Positions 14,570 to 20,934 of a DNA stretch of 20,934 nucleotides are shown one piece after another. Made by a program: the position numbers and the translations under genes. The DNA comes from Oscillospiraceae bacterium (lineage in GTDB: Bacteria > Bacillota > Clostridia > Oscillospirales > Acutalibacteraceae): NCBI GenBank assembly GCA_028706415.1, contig JAQWBK010000018.1, positions 1 to 20,934 on the forward strand, given 5' to 3'. Under the pieces are notes generated by a model that was not told where the DNA came from, made no database searches, and was given only the letters and a program-made list of their open reading frames with translations. Within the stretch, counting starts at the first letter, position 1, and every line of letters begins with the position of its first letter.

Positions 14570-14931
14570 GCCTTTTGTTTTCACAAGTACGGATTATTGC
14601 TGGAGATGAATCCGATGAATTCCTGATCGGCGGCATACCGAGAGAATATGATGATCTGGAAGACTGGTCTGCTTTTGAAGATTTCATGATGTATGTTCAT
14701 AATGAAACTGAAGTATTAGTCCATGCGGAAGCCTATCTTTATGGAGAAGGTGAAACAGAGAATGCCTCGCCGTATGATATTGCTTACCTGATATCACGCA
14801 TGGATAATGACGAACAGTTTCTTAACCGATCCACCGTCGATAACATCGAATCGGTGGATTTTTCTTTTGTCTGGTCACCGGAGGAATTGTTTGGTGACGA
14901 TCCTGAAGATGACGAATGCATAGAAATGTAA
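14566..14931 (+). CDS. Small acidic ICE protein, unknown function
   Basis: A 121-residue, strongly acidic protein with no recognised domain. It is rich in Asp, Glu and aromatic residues (DDLEDWSAFEDFMMYVHNET), and strong negative charge is a property shared by DNA-mimic antirestriction proteins, though that is only a suggestion. It has no signal or membrane segment. It starts in a four-base ATGA overlap with the gene before it, so it is translationally coupled. It ends PEDDECIEM, a weak form of the tail found on its neighbours. A terminator-like hairpin lies within its coding sequence at 14829-14859. Confidence 0.65.
   Translation: MSLLFSQVRIIAGDESDEFLIGGIPREYDDLEDWSAFEDFMMYVHNETEVLVHAEAYLYGEGETENASPYDIAYLISRMDNDEQFLNRSTVDNIESVDFSFVWSPEELFGDDPEDDECIEM
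14829..14859 (+). terminator. Terminator-like hairpin inside the 14566-14931 gene
   Basis: ATCCACCG (14829-14836) pairs with CGGTGGAT (14852-14859), with an inner CGAT/ATCG stem, and is followed by TTTTCTTTT. This is the structure of an intrinsic terminator, but it lies about 75 bases before the stop codon of an open reading frame. Whether it stops transcription is not known. Confidence 0.5.
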
Positions 14932-14945
14932 AGCGGTCAAACTAC

Positions 14946-15149
14946 CTATGAATTGCTACGATATTTAATAACCGGAACCTGCTTCGCTTTGCCCTGTATT
15001 GTTTTCCTTTCCAAAGCAAACACCATATCACCGGTGCGCTCAAAATATCCTGTATCCTTCATCCAGCTTATACCGCAGGAACAGTGCTGTAAACCTATAA
15101 ACTGTTGTTTCATATTACGGCCGCAGTTTGCGCATTTTTTACTACTCAT
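14946..15149 (-). CDS. Small zinc-ribbon protein, opposite strand
   Basis: A 67-residue protein, the only minus-strand gene in the accessory cluster. C6 and C9 (KCANCGRN) with C23 and C25 (HCSC) form a probable zinc site. The rest (WMKDTGYFERTGDMVFALERK) looks like a compact domain with a basic C-terminus. An AAAAAAGGT lies seven bases before the ATG on that strand. It is convergent with the acidic gene before it and divergent from the DUF4314 gene, so it divides the cluster into two transcription blocks. No function is recognised. Its small size and opposite strand make it the least certain gene of the cluster, but the ordered cysteines support it. Confidence 0.6.
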   Translation of the reverse strand: MSSKKCANCGRNMKQQFIGLQHCSCGISWMKDTGYFERTGDMVFALERKTIQGKAKQVPVIKYRSNS

Positions 15150-15253
15150 TTTTATACCTTTTTTCTTATGAGATGACCCGGTAAACGGCAGGCAAATTGC
15201 CGATCTGAACTCATTATATCACATCTATATTAATTTTAAAGGAGGACTTTCAT

Positions 15254-15544
15254 ATGAGTATCCAAGACGATATCCGCAACGCAAAGCGAATCAAGGAAAT
15301 GTATCCGAAAGGCACTCGGATCGAGCTGATCAGCATGAATGATCCATATGCACCCGTACCGCCCGGTACACGCGGGACTGTGAACTTTGTCGACGATATT
15401 GGGACTGTATTTCCAAAGTGGGATAACGATAGATCGCTTGGCATCGTTCCCGGCGAAGACAGCTTCCGCAAGCTTACACAGGAGGAAATCGAAGCGGAAA
15501 ATCAGGACCAAAATGAAAACAACGGGATGTCCATGAATATGTAG
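15254..15544 (+). CDS. DUF4314 domain protein
   Basis: A 96-residue protein of the DUF4314 family, seen in ICEs and phages of Firmicutes; function unknown. Residues 11-78 carry the family pattern: an RIKEMYPKGTRIELISM segment, then DPYAPVPPGTRGTVNFVDDIG and a WDNDRSLGIVPGEDSF stretch. The fold is expected to be a small SH3-like beta barrel. An ideal AAAGGAGG lies eight bases before the ATG. After residue 80 the sequence becomes a polar tail (NQDQNENNGMSMNM) that is not part of the domain and resembles the tails of neighbouring proteins. The next gene starts 13 bases after the stop. Confidence 0.85.
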   Translation: MSIQDDIRNAKRIKEMYPKGTRIELISMNDPYAPVPPGTRGTVNFVDDIGTVFPKWDNDRSLGIVPGEDSFRKLTQEEIEAENQDQNENNGMSMNM

Positions 15545-15557
15545 AAAGGACACAGAC

Positions 15558-16373
15558 ATGAAAAAGATAACTGAATATTCGTATCTGTTAGGATACACAC
15601 AAGGACGAAGCCGCCGATTGGAGAACAATGTTCAGTCGGTGGCTTCTTTTATTTGCACCGAAGGGCTGAAAGGTGATCTGACGATTACCACTCCGGAGGA
15701 TGAATTTGTACTTGATACCTTCGGTATCTATATCAATAAAATTGCGGATATGGGATACCGTGAAGAACTTCTGAAGGTGCTGATCCCCATGCAGAAGGCA
15801 ATGGACGGTACCGACGCCATAAATGACAGCAGCGATGGAGCAAGCGACAGTGAAAAATTAGTGAACGATTATCTGAACATGGTCAACCGCGAAGTTCTTC
15901 CGGGTTTTCATTGGCTGGGATTAAAGCTGGCGTATCAGAACCATGATTACGAACCCGTGAAACAGCTTCTGAAAAAACTGCACGACGCGTTCCTCAAGGT
16001 TTACGGAACAGATTGTTTGGATAAATCTTATGATTTTATTATCGTCCCTGCTGCAATCCGCGTTCGATCAACCGGCGAAATATATGCCGGACTGGTCGAA
16101 CTGGACTTATCATCTTCGGGCGAGCATTGGGACACATCCTTTATCACGCCCTGCGGCGTGTTCAGTCAATCGAATGAAACGCTGAACGAATCGCAGCGCG
16201 AATATGTCCGCTCCATGATTCCCTATGATTATTATTACACACCGGATATTCCCGGTGATATCCATGTTGATAAGCAGAATATCCCTGACGATATCCGTGA
16301 AATGCTCGCTTTCTGCAATCCCTTATATGAAGCGGAGGATGTACAGCAGCAGGAAGGAATGAGCCTGCAATGA
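15558..16373 (+). CDS. Conserved ICE protein of unknown function (271 aa)
   Basis: No named domain is recognised. The first 115 residues are helical (LLGYTQGRSRRLENNVQSVASFI). A second part from about residue 120 looks like a separate beta-rich domain with VNREVLPGFHWLGL, FIIVPAAIRVRSTGEIYAGLVELDLSS and GEHWDTSFITPCGVF. Similar two-part proteins accompany ArdA-like genes in gut Firmicute elements. There is no signal or membrane segment. It has a GAAAGGA site, follows DUF4314 closely, and ends in an ATGA overlap with the methyltransferase gene; the codons for its tail EGMSLQ include the GGAAGGA that serves as that gene's ribosome site. A terminator-like hairpin lies 50 bases inside its coding sequence (15607-15646). 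Confidence 0.7.
   Translation: MKKITEYSYLLGYTQGRSRRLENNVQSVASFICTEGLKGDLTITTPEDEFVLDTFGIYINKIADMGYREELLKVLIPMQKAMDGTDAINDSSDGASDSEKLVNDYLNMVNREVLPGFHWLGLKLAYQNHDYEPVKQLLKKLHDAFLKVYGTDCLDKSYDFIIVPAAIRVRSTGEIYAGLVELDLSSSGEHWDTSFITPCGVFSQSNETLNESQREYVRSMIPYDYYYTPDIPGDIHVDKQNIPDDIREMLAFCNPLYEAEDVQQQEGMSLQ
15607..15646 (+). terminator. Terminator-like hairpin near the start of the 15558 gene
   Basis: GAAGCCGCCGA (15607-15617) pairs with TCGGTGGCTTC (15636-15646) over 11 positions including one G-T pair, followed by TTTTATTT. The structure lies at codons 17-30 of an open reading frame, a position where premature termination would silence the methyltransferase and the genes after it unless it is overridden or masked by translating ribosomes. 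Confidence 0.55.
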
Positions 16374-17503
16374 TCCGGTTTTTTGATATGTTTTCGGGGA
16401 TCGGCGGCTTCCGGTCAGGACTGGAGGCAGTCGGCGGTTTTGTATGTACAGGACACTGTGAAATAGACCCGTATGCCAATAAAGCGTATACCGCAATTTA
16501 TGACACAGGAGGTGAACTGTATTTTGAAGATGCAAGAAAAATCAGTGCGGCAGACCTTCCTGAGCTTGACCTCATCTGCGCGGGCTTCCCTTGCCAAAGT
16601 TTTTCTGTTGCGGGAAAACGCCTCGGATTCGGAGATACGCGAGGCACTCTCTTCTTTGAAATTGCCCGGATCGCTGCAGAAAAACGGCCTGCATTTCTTC
16701 TTCTGGAAAACGTGCCCGGTCTGTTATCGCATGACAGCGGCCGGACGTTTGATGCCATCCTCTCCGCGCTTGTTGAAATGGGGTATCATCTCGAATGGTG
16801 TGTGCATAACAGCAAATATTTCGGAGTACCGCAGCAGCGAAGACGGCTGTACATTGTCGGATATCGTAGAGCCGGTTGTGCCGGACAAATATTTCCTCTC
16901 GATGACAGCGACGCGGCGGCTCTCAAGCAGCTTATCCCCGGACCACAGGGCGCGAGAGTCTACGAAACAAGCGGAATAGCCTGCACACAGACGGCGGGCG
17001 CCGGAGGATGGGGCGGCAAAACAGGCTTATATTTTATAGACATGAATTCCGATCCCGAGCTGACCGAATATGCCCGGTGTATCACTGCCCGTCAGGATTC
17101 GGGCATCGGGAAGCACAAAGGCGAAAATTCCGGTGTGTTTGTGGAGGAAGCTCCGAGAGCCGTCCTGACTCCTGAAAAAGAAACTGTCCGTCAGCAAGGA
17201 CGGCGCATGAAAGAACCTGATGAACCGATGTTCACAATTACCGTACAGGACCGCCACGGTATCTTCCATCACGGCAGAGTCAGAAAACTGATGCCCGTTG
17301 AATGCTGGAGATTACAGGGCTTTACCGACGAACAATTCTATAAAGCACAGTGTATCGGGCTTTCGGACAGCAGGCTTTACAAAATGGCGGGAAACGCGGT
17401 CAGCGTTCCCGTCGCGTCCGCTATAGGGATTAGGATTAAGGCGTTGGATGAACGATATCACATAACAGAAAGGAAGGATGAACTTGCCGATCACGAAAAA
17501 TGA
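16370..17503 (+). CDS. C5-cytosine-specific DNA methyltransferase (orphan)
   Basis: Transfers a methyl group from SAM to C5 of cytosine within a specific DNA site. All main motifs are present in order: I (DMFSGIGGF, residues 6-14), IV with catalytic C75 (GFPCQSFS), VI (ENV, 113-115), VIII (QQRRRLYIVG, 155-164), IX (KLMPVECWRLQGF, about 306-318) and X (MAGNAVSVPV). The target-recognition region lies between VIII and IX, so the site cannot be read from sequence. At 377 residues it is complete. No restriction endonuclease gene is nearby, so it is probably a protective methylase. It overlaps the gene before by four bases (ATGA) and the gene after by about 20. Its C-terminus (DELADHEK) lacks the Met tail of its neighbours. 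Confidence 0.93.
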   Translation: MIRFFDMFSGIGGFRSGLEAVGGFVCTGHCEIDPYANKAYTAIYDTGGELYFEDARKISAADLPELDLICAGFPCQSFSVAGKRLGFGDTRGTLFFEIARIAAEKRPAFLLLENVPGLLSHDSGRTFDAILSALVEMGYHLEWCVHNSKYFGVPQQRRRLYIVGYRRAGCAGQIFPLDDSDAAALKQLIPGPQGARVYETSGIACTQTAGAGGWGGKTGLYFIDMNSDPELTEYARCITARQDSGIGKHKGENSGVFVEEAPRAVLTPEKETVRQQGRRMKEPDEPMFTITVQDRHGIFHHGRVRKLMPVECWRLQGFTDEQFYKAQCIGLSDSRLYKMAGNAVSVPVASAIGIRIKALDERYHITERKDELADHEK

Positions 17504-18479
17504 GTTTATAGGCTGGCTGCAGGATGAAAGCTATCGTCCTCTGCTTTTTAAGCAAGGCGATGCAGATTATGCTTATATAAAAGTCAAGAAAAATGATCAG
17601 TTTGATTATATCTATAAGCAATATAATTACCGCGGTTATAACATTGAGCGAAGCGCTAATTTTGAATATGAGGGAACCTATTGCCGGCAGGACGGTTTGA
17701 TCTATGACAGCTACGGAAGCTTCCGAAACATTGCAATGGGGATTGAATTTCATATCGGCAGCGATAAGAATCAAATGCAGCACGGGCTTGAAACCGCCGT
17801 CCGCGAAAAGGTTGAAGCGATTATCGCGAATGACCGTAAGAACCTTCGGGTGTCGTTATTGACCGGCAATACAAAGATTGCCGATTATGATTATTATGTG
17901 CGCCATGCTGCGGATGGAGCGGCACGCGAAATGTTTTTGCAGGATAAGGATATTACAGATATCTGTTTTAAATGCAATTATGAGTTTGACGGCTGGGATG
18001 AGGATAATTACCTTCAATACATCCTTGACTGTAATGGCTTTGCTGAAAAAGAAGCCCAAAAATTTCTCGATGAGAATCAGGAGGAAATGTTTTCGCAATT
18101 CCTTGAAAACAATATTCTCAGTCAAAAGCTCCAGAGCCTTATCAATAATCATGGCAGCACCCTGCACCGTATAAAAGATATTATAAAAGCCGTGAGTGAA
18201 TCGGATGCCAAAACGGTTAATGTCACTGTGGGAAAGGACGGGCATGAATTTACCTTCAAAACCGAAGCCAGCCATTTAACCCGCGATCCGGGCAGTCATT
18301 ATTCCACATGGTATATTTCCGCAGCCGACCGCCGCGAGTTTGAAAAGCTGTTCGGGCGAAATGCGGATTATACGCCGGATGATATTACCAGAATCACTTA
18401 CGGCAGAAATACGCTATACGAAGCTGAGCCTCCCGAACCCGTAGAGGATCAGGATGAATCCATGGGCATGAGCATGTGA
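17484..18479 (+). CDS. Conserved ICE protein of unknown function (331 aa)
   Basis: No domain name is recognised. The sequence reads as a soluble, acidic, mixed alpha/beta protein: IKVKKNDQFDYIYKQYNYRGYNIERS near residue 30, then YDSYGSFRNIAMGIEFHIGSDKNQ, followed by a helical stretch to about residue 225 and a C-terminal domain with WYISAADRREFEKLFG. It is a companion of ArdA-like genes in related elements. The start is set at TTG 17484 because AGGAAGG lies six bases before it; an ATG two codons earlier (17478) directly abuts that site. The protein ends in a polar linker and DESMGMSM. It overlaps the methyltransferase gene and is followed by AAAGGAG and the next gene. Confidence 0.72.
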   Translation: MPITKNEFIGWLQDESYRPLLFKQGDADYAYIKVKKNDQFDYIYKQYNYRGYNIERSANFEYEGTYCRQDGLIYDSYGSFRNIAMGIEFHIGSDKNQMQHGLETAVREKVEAIIANDRKNLRVSLLTGNTKIADYDYYVRHAADGAAREMFLQDKDITDICFKCNYEFDGWDEDNYLQYILDCNGFAEKEAQKFLDENQEEMFSQFLENNILSQKLQSLINNHGSTLHRIKDIIKAVSESDAKTVNVTVGKDGHEFTFKTEASHLTRDPGSHYSTWYISAADRREFEKLFGRNADYTPDDITRITYGRNTLYEAEPPEPVEDQDESMGMSM

Positions 18480-18494
18480 AAGGAGTTCTGATAA

Positions 18495-20102
18495 ATGAAA
18501 CCAACTGCAATCACGCTGGAAGCGTCGTTGGATCAGCCTGCCGCCAACGGCCGGTATCTGTACGGCACGTTGAATTTACCCGCTTCCTATTATGAAATCT
18601 TTGATTTTAAGCAAAGAATGCGGGCGGCCGGAAGGAGTGATCATGACTTTGAGTTTTCGGTTATCGATTGTCCGGCGCTGCCCGGCTTGACCGACACGCG
18701 TCTGGATGCGCCGATTATCGGGGAGCTGAACGCTTTCGCGCTGCGTCTGACCGGACTGGACGGGGTGGATCGATGTGTGCTGAACGCCCTGTTCCAGTCG
18801 CTCAAAAAAGAGGAAGATGATCTTATCAGCCTGAAGGATCTGATCAATCTCACCTATGGCCTGCAAAATGTCGTTATTGCCGCCAATATCCGCAATGACG
18901 AGGAACTTGGGCAGTTCGTCATTGAGAACGATATGCACGATGACGTCACCAGCGTGCCGGAAAACGCACGGTATTTGCTGGACAAAAAACTGATCGGAAA
19001 ACTCCAGCGCCAAAATGATGACGGCATTTATTCCGGCGGGTTATATGTTGCTACAAACAGCCTGGATATGCCGAAGGACTATGACGGCGAACACCTCCCA
19101 GACGATCCGGAACGCTTTTTATATGTTTTTCGCCTGCTGATTGCGGAAGCTCCCATGAATAATTCGGAGGAAACCAGAGGCAGCGCCGAGTGGATTGAAC
19201 TGCCGATAACACATGAGGATGCCCTTCGGATCGCAAAAAGACATAACGAAGCCGGTATGGAGGACTGTGTGTTTTATGATTTTGACTCCGTTATCCCGCA
19301 GATCACCGCGGAGGTGTTTGGGGATATGCTGAATTTCAGCCAACTCAATTCGCTTGCCGACCGTTATCAGCGTATGAACGAGTCCGGACAGCTTAAATTT
19401 AAAGCTGTGCTGGAAGGTGAAAAGATAAACACACTCACGGATGCCATTGAAGTTATTCCCTGCCTTGACGAATATACGTTGTCTTATTACTGTGCAGACA
19501 AAGCTGATTTTGCGCGGGAATATCTGGCTTATCATCTGGCAAACGGGTTTGACTCGAAATGGCTGGAGCAAGTCAATCCCGCTCAGATGGGTGAAAAAAT
19601 TCTGGAACGGCTCGGAGCGAAAGAAACATCTTACGGTGTCCTGTCCGCCCGCAGGCAGTCATTATATAAACTGGTTCCGTTTGATGAACCGGTCGCTGTA
19701 CAGGATAATACGGCGATTAAGCAGCTTACGCTTGACGCACTCAAAAAAATGACCGGCCGCGAAGGGCTGATCATTCAGGGCTGCGGCGGCGATTTGCAGG
19801 AATGGGTGGATGGCATCAATACCGCTTTGAACGAAGCCGGAATATTTTCTGATGGCAACACCTTCAAAGATGTTTTTGTTTTCGAGCATAACGGTATCAC
19901 AAATCTTCTTTTCGATTTAAACGTTGCGGATGTAAATGTAAGCGCGCTGGCAATGTGGCGGCTTCGGGCGCATTCACAGTTCGGCGGCACCTGGCTCAGC
20001 GACTATCTGACAAACCAATTCGGTATCGATAGTGATCAAATTTCGGATGAAACAGCCGAGTCAGAAGAAGACGATGAAGATATGGAAATGCGGCAGCTTT
20101 GA
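18495..20102 (+). CDS. Large ArdA-like antirestriction protein
   Basis: A 535-residue, highly acidic, multi-domain protein. The N-terminal part (LYGTLNLPASYYEIFDFKQRMR, then ELNAFALRLTGLDG) and the second part (LKDLINLTYGLQNVVIAANIRNDEELGQFVIEN) match the pattern of proteins labelled ArdA-type antirestriction in Firmicute ICEs; such proteins mimic DNA and inhibit type I restriction enzymes. Residues 230-410 form a further alpha/beta region. The last 110 residues (GLIIQGCGGDLQEWVDGIN, then WRLRAHSQFGGTWLSDYL) are a separate conserved module I cannot name. The tail is EDDEDMEMRQL. AAAGGAG precedes the ATG at a good distance, 15 bases after the previous stop. The ArdA reading is by resemblance and untested. 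Confidence 0.7.
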   Translation: MKPTAITLEASLDQPAANGRYLYGTLNLPASYYEIFDFKQRMRAAGRSDHDFEFSVIDCPALPGLTDTRLDAPIIGELNAFALRLTGLDGVDRCVLNALFQSLKKEEDDLISLKDLINLTYGLQNVVIAANIRNDEELGQFVIENDMHDDVTSVPENARYLLDKKLIGKLQRQNDDGIYSGGLYVATNSLDMPKDYDGEHLPDDPERFLYVFRLLIAEAPMNNSEETRGSAEWIELPITHEDALRIAKRHNEAGMEDCVFYDFDSVIPQITAEVFGDMLNFSQLNSLADRYQRMNESGQLKFKAVLEGEKINTLTDAIEVIPCLDEYTLSYYCADKADFAREYLAYHLANGFDSKWLEQVNPAQMGEKILERLGAKETSYGVLSARRQSLYKLVPFDEPVAVQDNTAIKQLTLDALKKMTGREGLIIQGCGGDLQEWVDGINTALNEAGIFSDGNTFKDVFVFEHNGITNLLFDLNVADVNVSALAMWRLRAHSQFGGTWLSDYLTNQFGIDSDQISDETAESEEDDEDMEMRQL

Positions 20103-20119
20103 TAAGGGCTGCGGTTTTT
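20093..20119 (+). terminator. Weak terminator-like hairpin after the ArdA-like gene
   Basis: GCAGC (20093-20097) can pair with GCTGC (20108-20112) across the stop codon, followed by GG and TTTTTATTTTTAT. The stem has only five pairs, so read-through into the next gene is likely. Confidence 0.35.
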
Positions 20120-20140
20120 ATTTTTATGGGAGGAATTATT

Positions 20141-20934
20141 ATGCCAAATCACATCACCAATATATTAAATATTCAAGCGGATGAGGATAAGGTTCGTGAC
20201 ATTCTGGAAAACATCAAGTCTGACGAATACGGGTTAGGCTCCGTTGATTTTAACAAGCTAATTCCCATGCCGGAATCACTGAATATTGAATCGGGCAGCC
20301 GATCCAGCCGCGGACTGGAATTATACCGGTCGTTCCTGCTGGACAGTGCGGCTGTTGCCTATGCAGACGTTCAGAATACAGAGCCTTCCCCGTATCACAG
20401 CGAGGCGATAACCGCTCTGCTGAAAAAGTATCAGGAGCTGACAAAGGACGATCCCGAACTGCTCCAGCTCGGCAGACAGTGCTATGAAAATATTCAGAAT
20501 TACGGCCATACAGACTGGTATTCGTGGTCAGTGGAAAATTGGGGAACCAAATGGAACAGTTATGGATACAAAGAGTTCCCGGAATATCAGGATGATGACT
20601 CTGAAATCCGGTTCCTGACCGCATGGGCGGCTCCGCACCCTGTCCTTGAAAAACTATCCGAATTGTACCCTGACATTACGTTTTCCCATCGATGGGCTGA
20701 CGAGGACTTCGGTCATAATGTCGGTGAACAGGATTACCTAGGCGGTGAAATCGTGAGCGAGAATATTCCAATCGGAGGTTCCGCGGAAGCTTACGAGATG
20801 GCGGCTGATATCCTGGGCATCGAACTGAACAGCGAAGAATCCGGGTATTATCTTTCCGCCGATGAATCCGGCTATTTTTATCTGGATACCGATGAAACCT
20901 ATGAGCTTATCGAACTTTTTGATAAGCCTGCTTT
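20141..20934 (+). CDS. YubB/DUF1281-like (Api92 ferredoxin-like) protein, partial
   Basis: The frame stays open for 264 codons and is cut by the window end. It begins MPNHITNILNIQADEDKVRDIL and continues with VDFNKLIPMPESL, WSVENWGTKWNSYGY, FLTAWAAPHPVLEKLSELYP and HRWADEDFGHNVGE, the pattern of the YubB/DUF1281 proteins with an Api92-type ferredoxin-like domain found on plasmids, ICEs and phages. Their function is unknown. A GGGAGGA site lies before the ATG. Compared with short family members, this one has an insertion between the PMPESL and NWGTKWN motifs and an extra acidic region after residue 215 with repeated ESGYYLS/ESGYFYL phrases. Whether it also ends in the Met tail cannot be seen. 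Confidence 0.8.
   Translation, partial: MPNHITNILNIQADEDKVRDILENIKSDEYGLGSVDFNKLIPMPESLNIESGSRSSRGLELYRSFLLDSAAVAYADVQNTEPSPYHSEAITALLKKYQELTKDDPELLQLGRQCYENIQNYGHTDWYSWSVENWGTKWNSYGYKEFPEYQDDDSEIRFLTAWAAPHPVLEKLSELYPDITFSHRWADEDFGHNVGEQDYLGGEIVSENIPIGGSAEAYEMAADILGIELNSEESGYYLSADESGYFYLDTDETYELIELFDKPA

Noticed and set aside
17478..17483. ATG at 17478 as start of the 331-residue protein
   Set aside because: It directly abuts the AGGAAGG ribosome site, leaving no spacer; TTG at 17484 has a normal spacing. The difference is two codons and stays uncertain.
16370..17503. Complete restriction-modification system
   Set aside because: No endonuclease-like gene lies on either side; the neighbours are ICE-type proteins present with or without methylases.

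Overview
The window looks like a chromosomal segment of a low-to-medium GC anaerobic Clostridia member, most likely of the Oscillospiraceae/Ruminococcaceae type. That is an inference from gene content (DUF951, a DUF815-type ATPase, a clostridial prfA-tsaC-coaE cluster, an RlmCD-type methyltransferase), AAAGGAGG-type ribosome binding sites, and small palindromic repeat elements between genes. No rRNA or tRNA gene is present to fix the taxonomy.

Positions 1-12162 are core chromosome. They start with a plus-strand leuC-leuD pair (3-isopropylmalate dehydratase of the short, archaeal/clostridial type) and a tiny zinc-ribbon membrane protein whose stop codon runs into a hairpin repeat. Three minus-strand genes follow: a DUF815-type AAA+ ATPase, a 105-residue unknown protein and an orphan lipoprotein of the BtuF/FepB class. 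Two MITE-like elements lie in the gaps. From 5471 a plus-strand translation and housekeeping operon runs DUF951, prfA, tsaC/sua5, coaE, a lytic transglycosylase and an M18 aminopeptidase, mostly with overlapping start and stop codons. An rlmCD-type rRNA methyltransferase follows.

Positions 12163-13053 are a junction. They hold a series of hairpins, four direct repeats that resemble a relict IS21-type end, a small PH-domain membrane protein and two strong terminators. From 13054 to the window end the content changes to that of an integrative conjugative element (ICE) or similar element: eight plus-strand genes and one minus-strand zinc-ribbon gene. These are a DUF6075-like protein, an ArdA-like two-domain protein, an acidic protein, a DUF4314 protein, two conserved unknowns, an orphan C5-cytosine DNA methyltransferase, a large ArdA-like antirestriction protein and a YubB/DUF1281-like protein cut by the window edge. 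Neighbours are joined by ATGA overlaps or short gaps. The set fits an anti-restriction or establishment module that protects incoming DNA. No relaxase, type IV secretion gene, integrase or att site lies inside the window, so ICE membership is inferred.

The most unusual observation is that at least six of the ICE-type proteins, otherwise unrelated in sequence, end in an acidic or Gln/Asn-rich tail capped by a Met-containing motif (GMQL, GMSMNM, GMSLQ, MGMSM, MEMRQL, CIEM). The same stretch also carries terminator-like hairpins with T-runs inside two open reading frames. Both point to a shared, uncharacterised layer of protein targeting or expression control.
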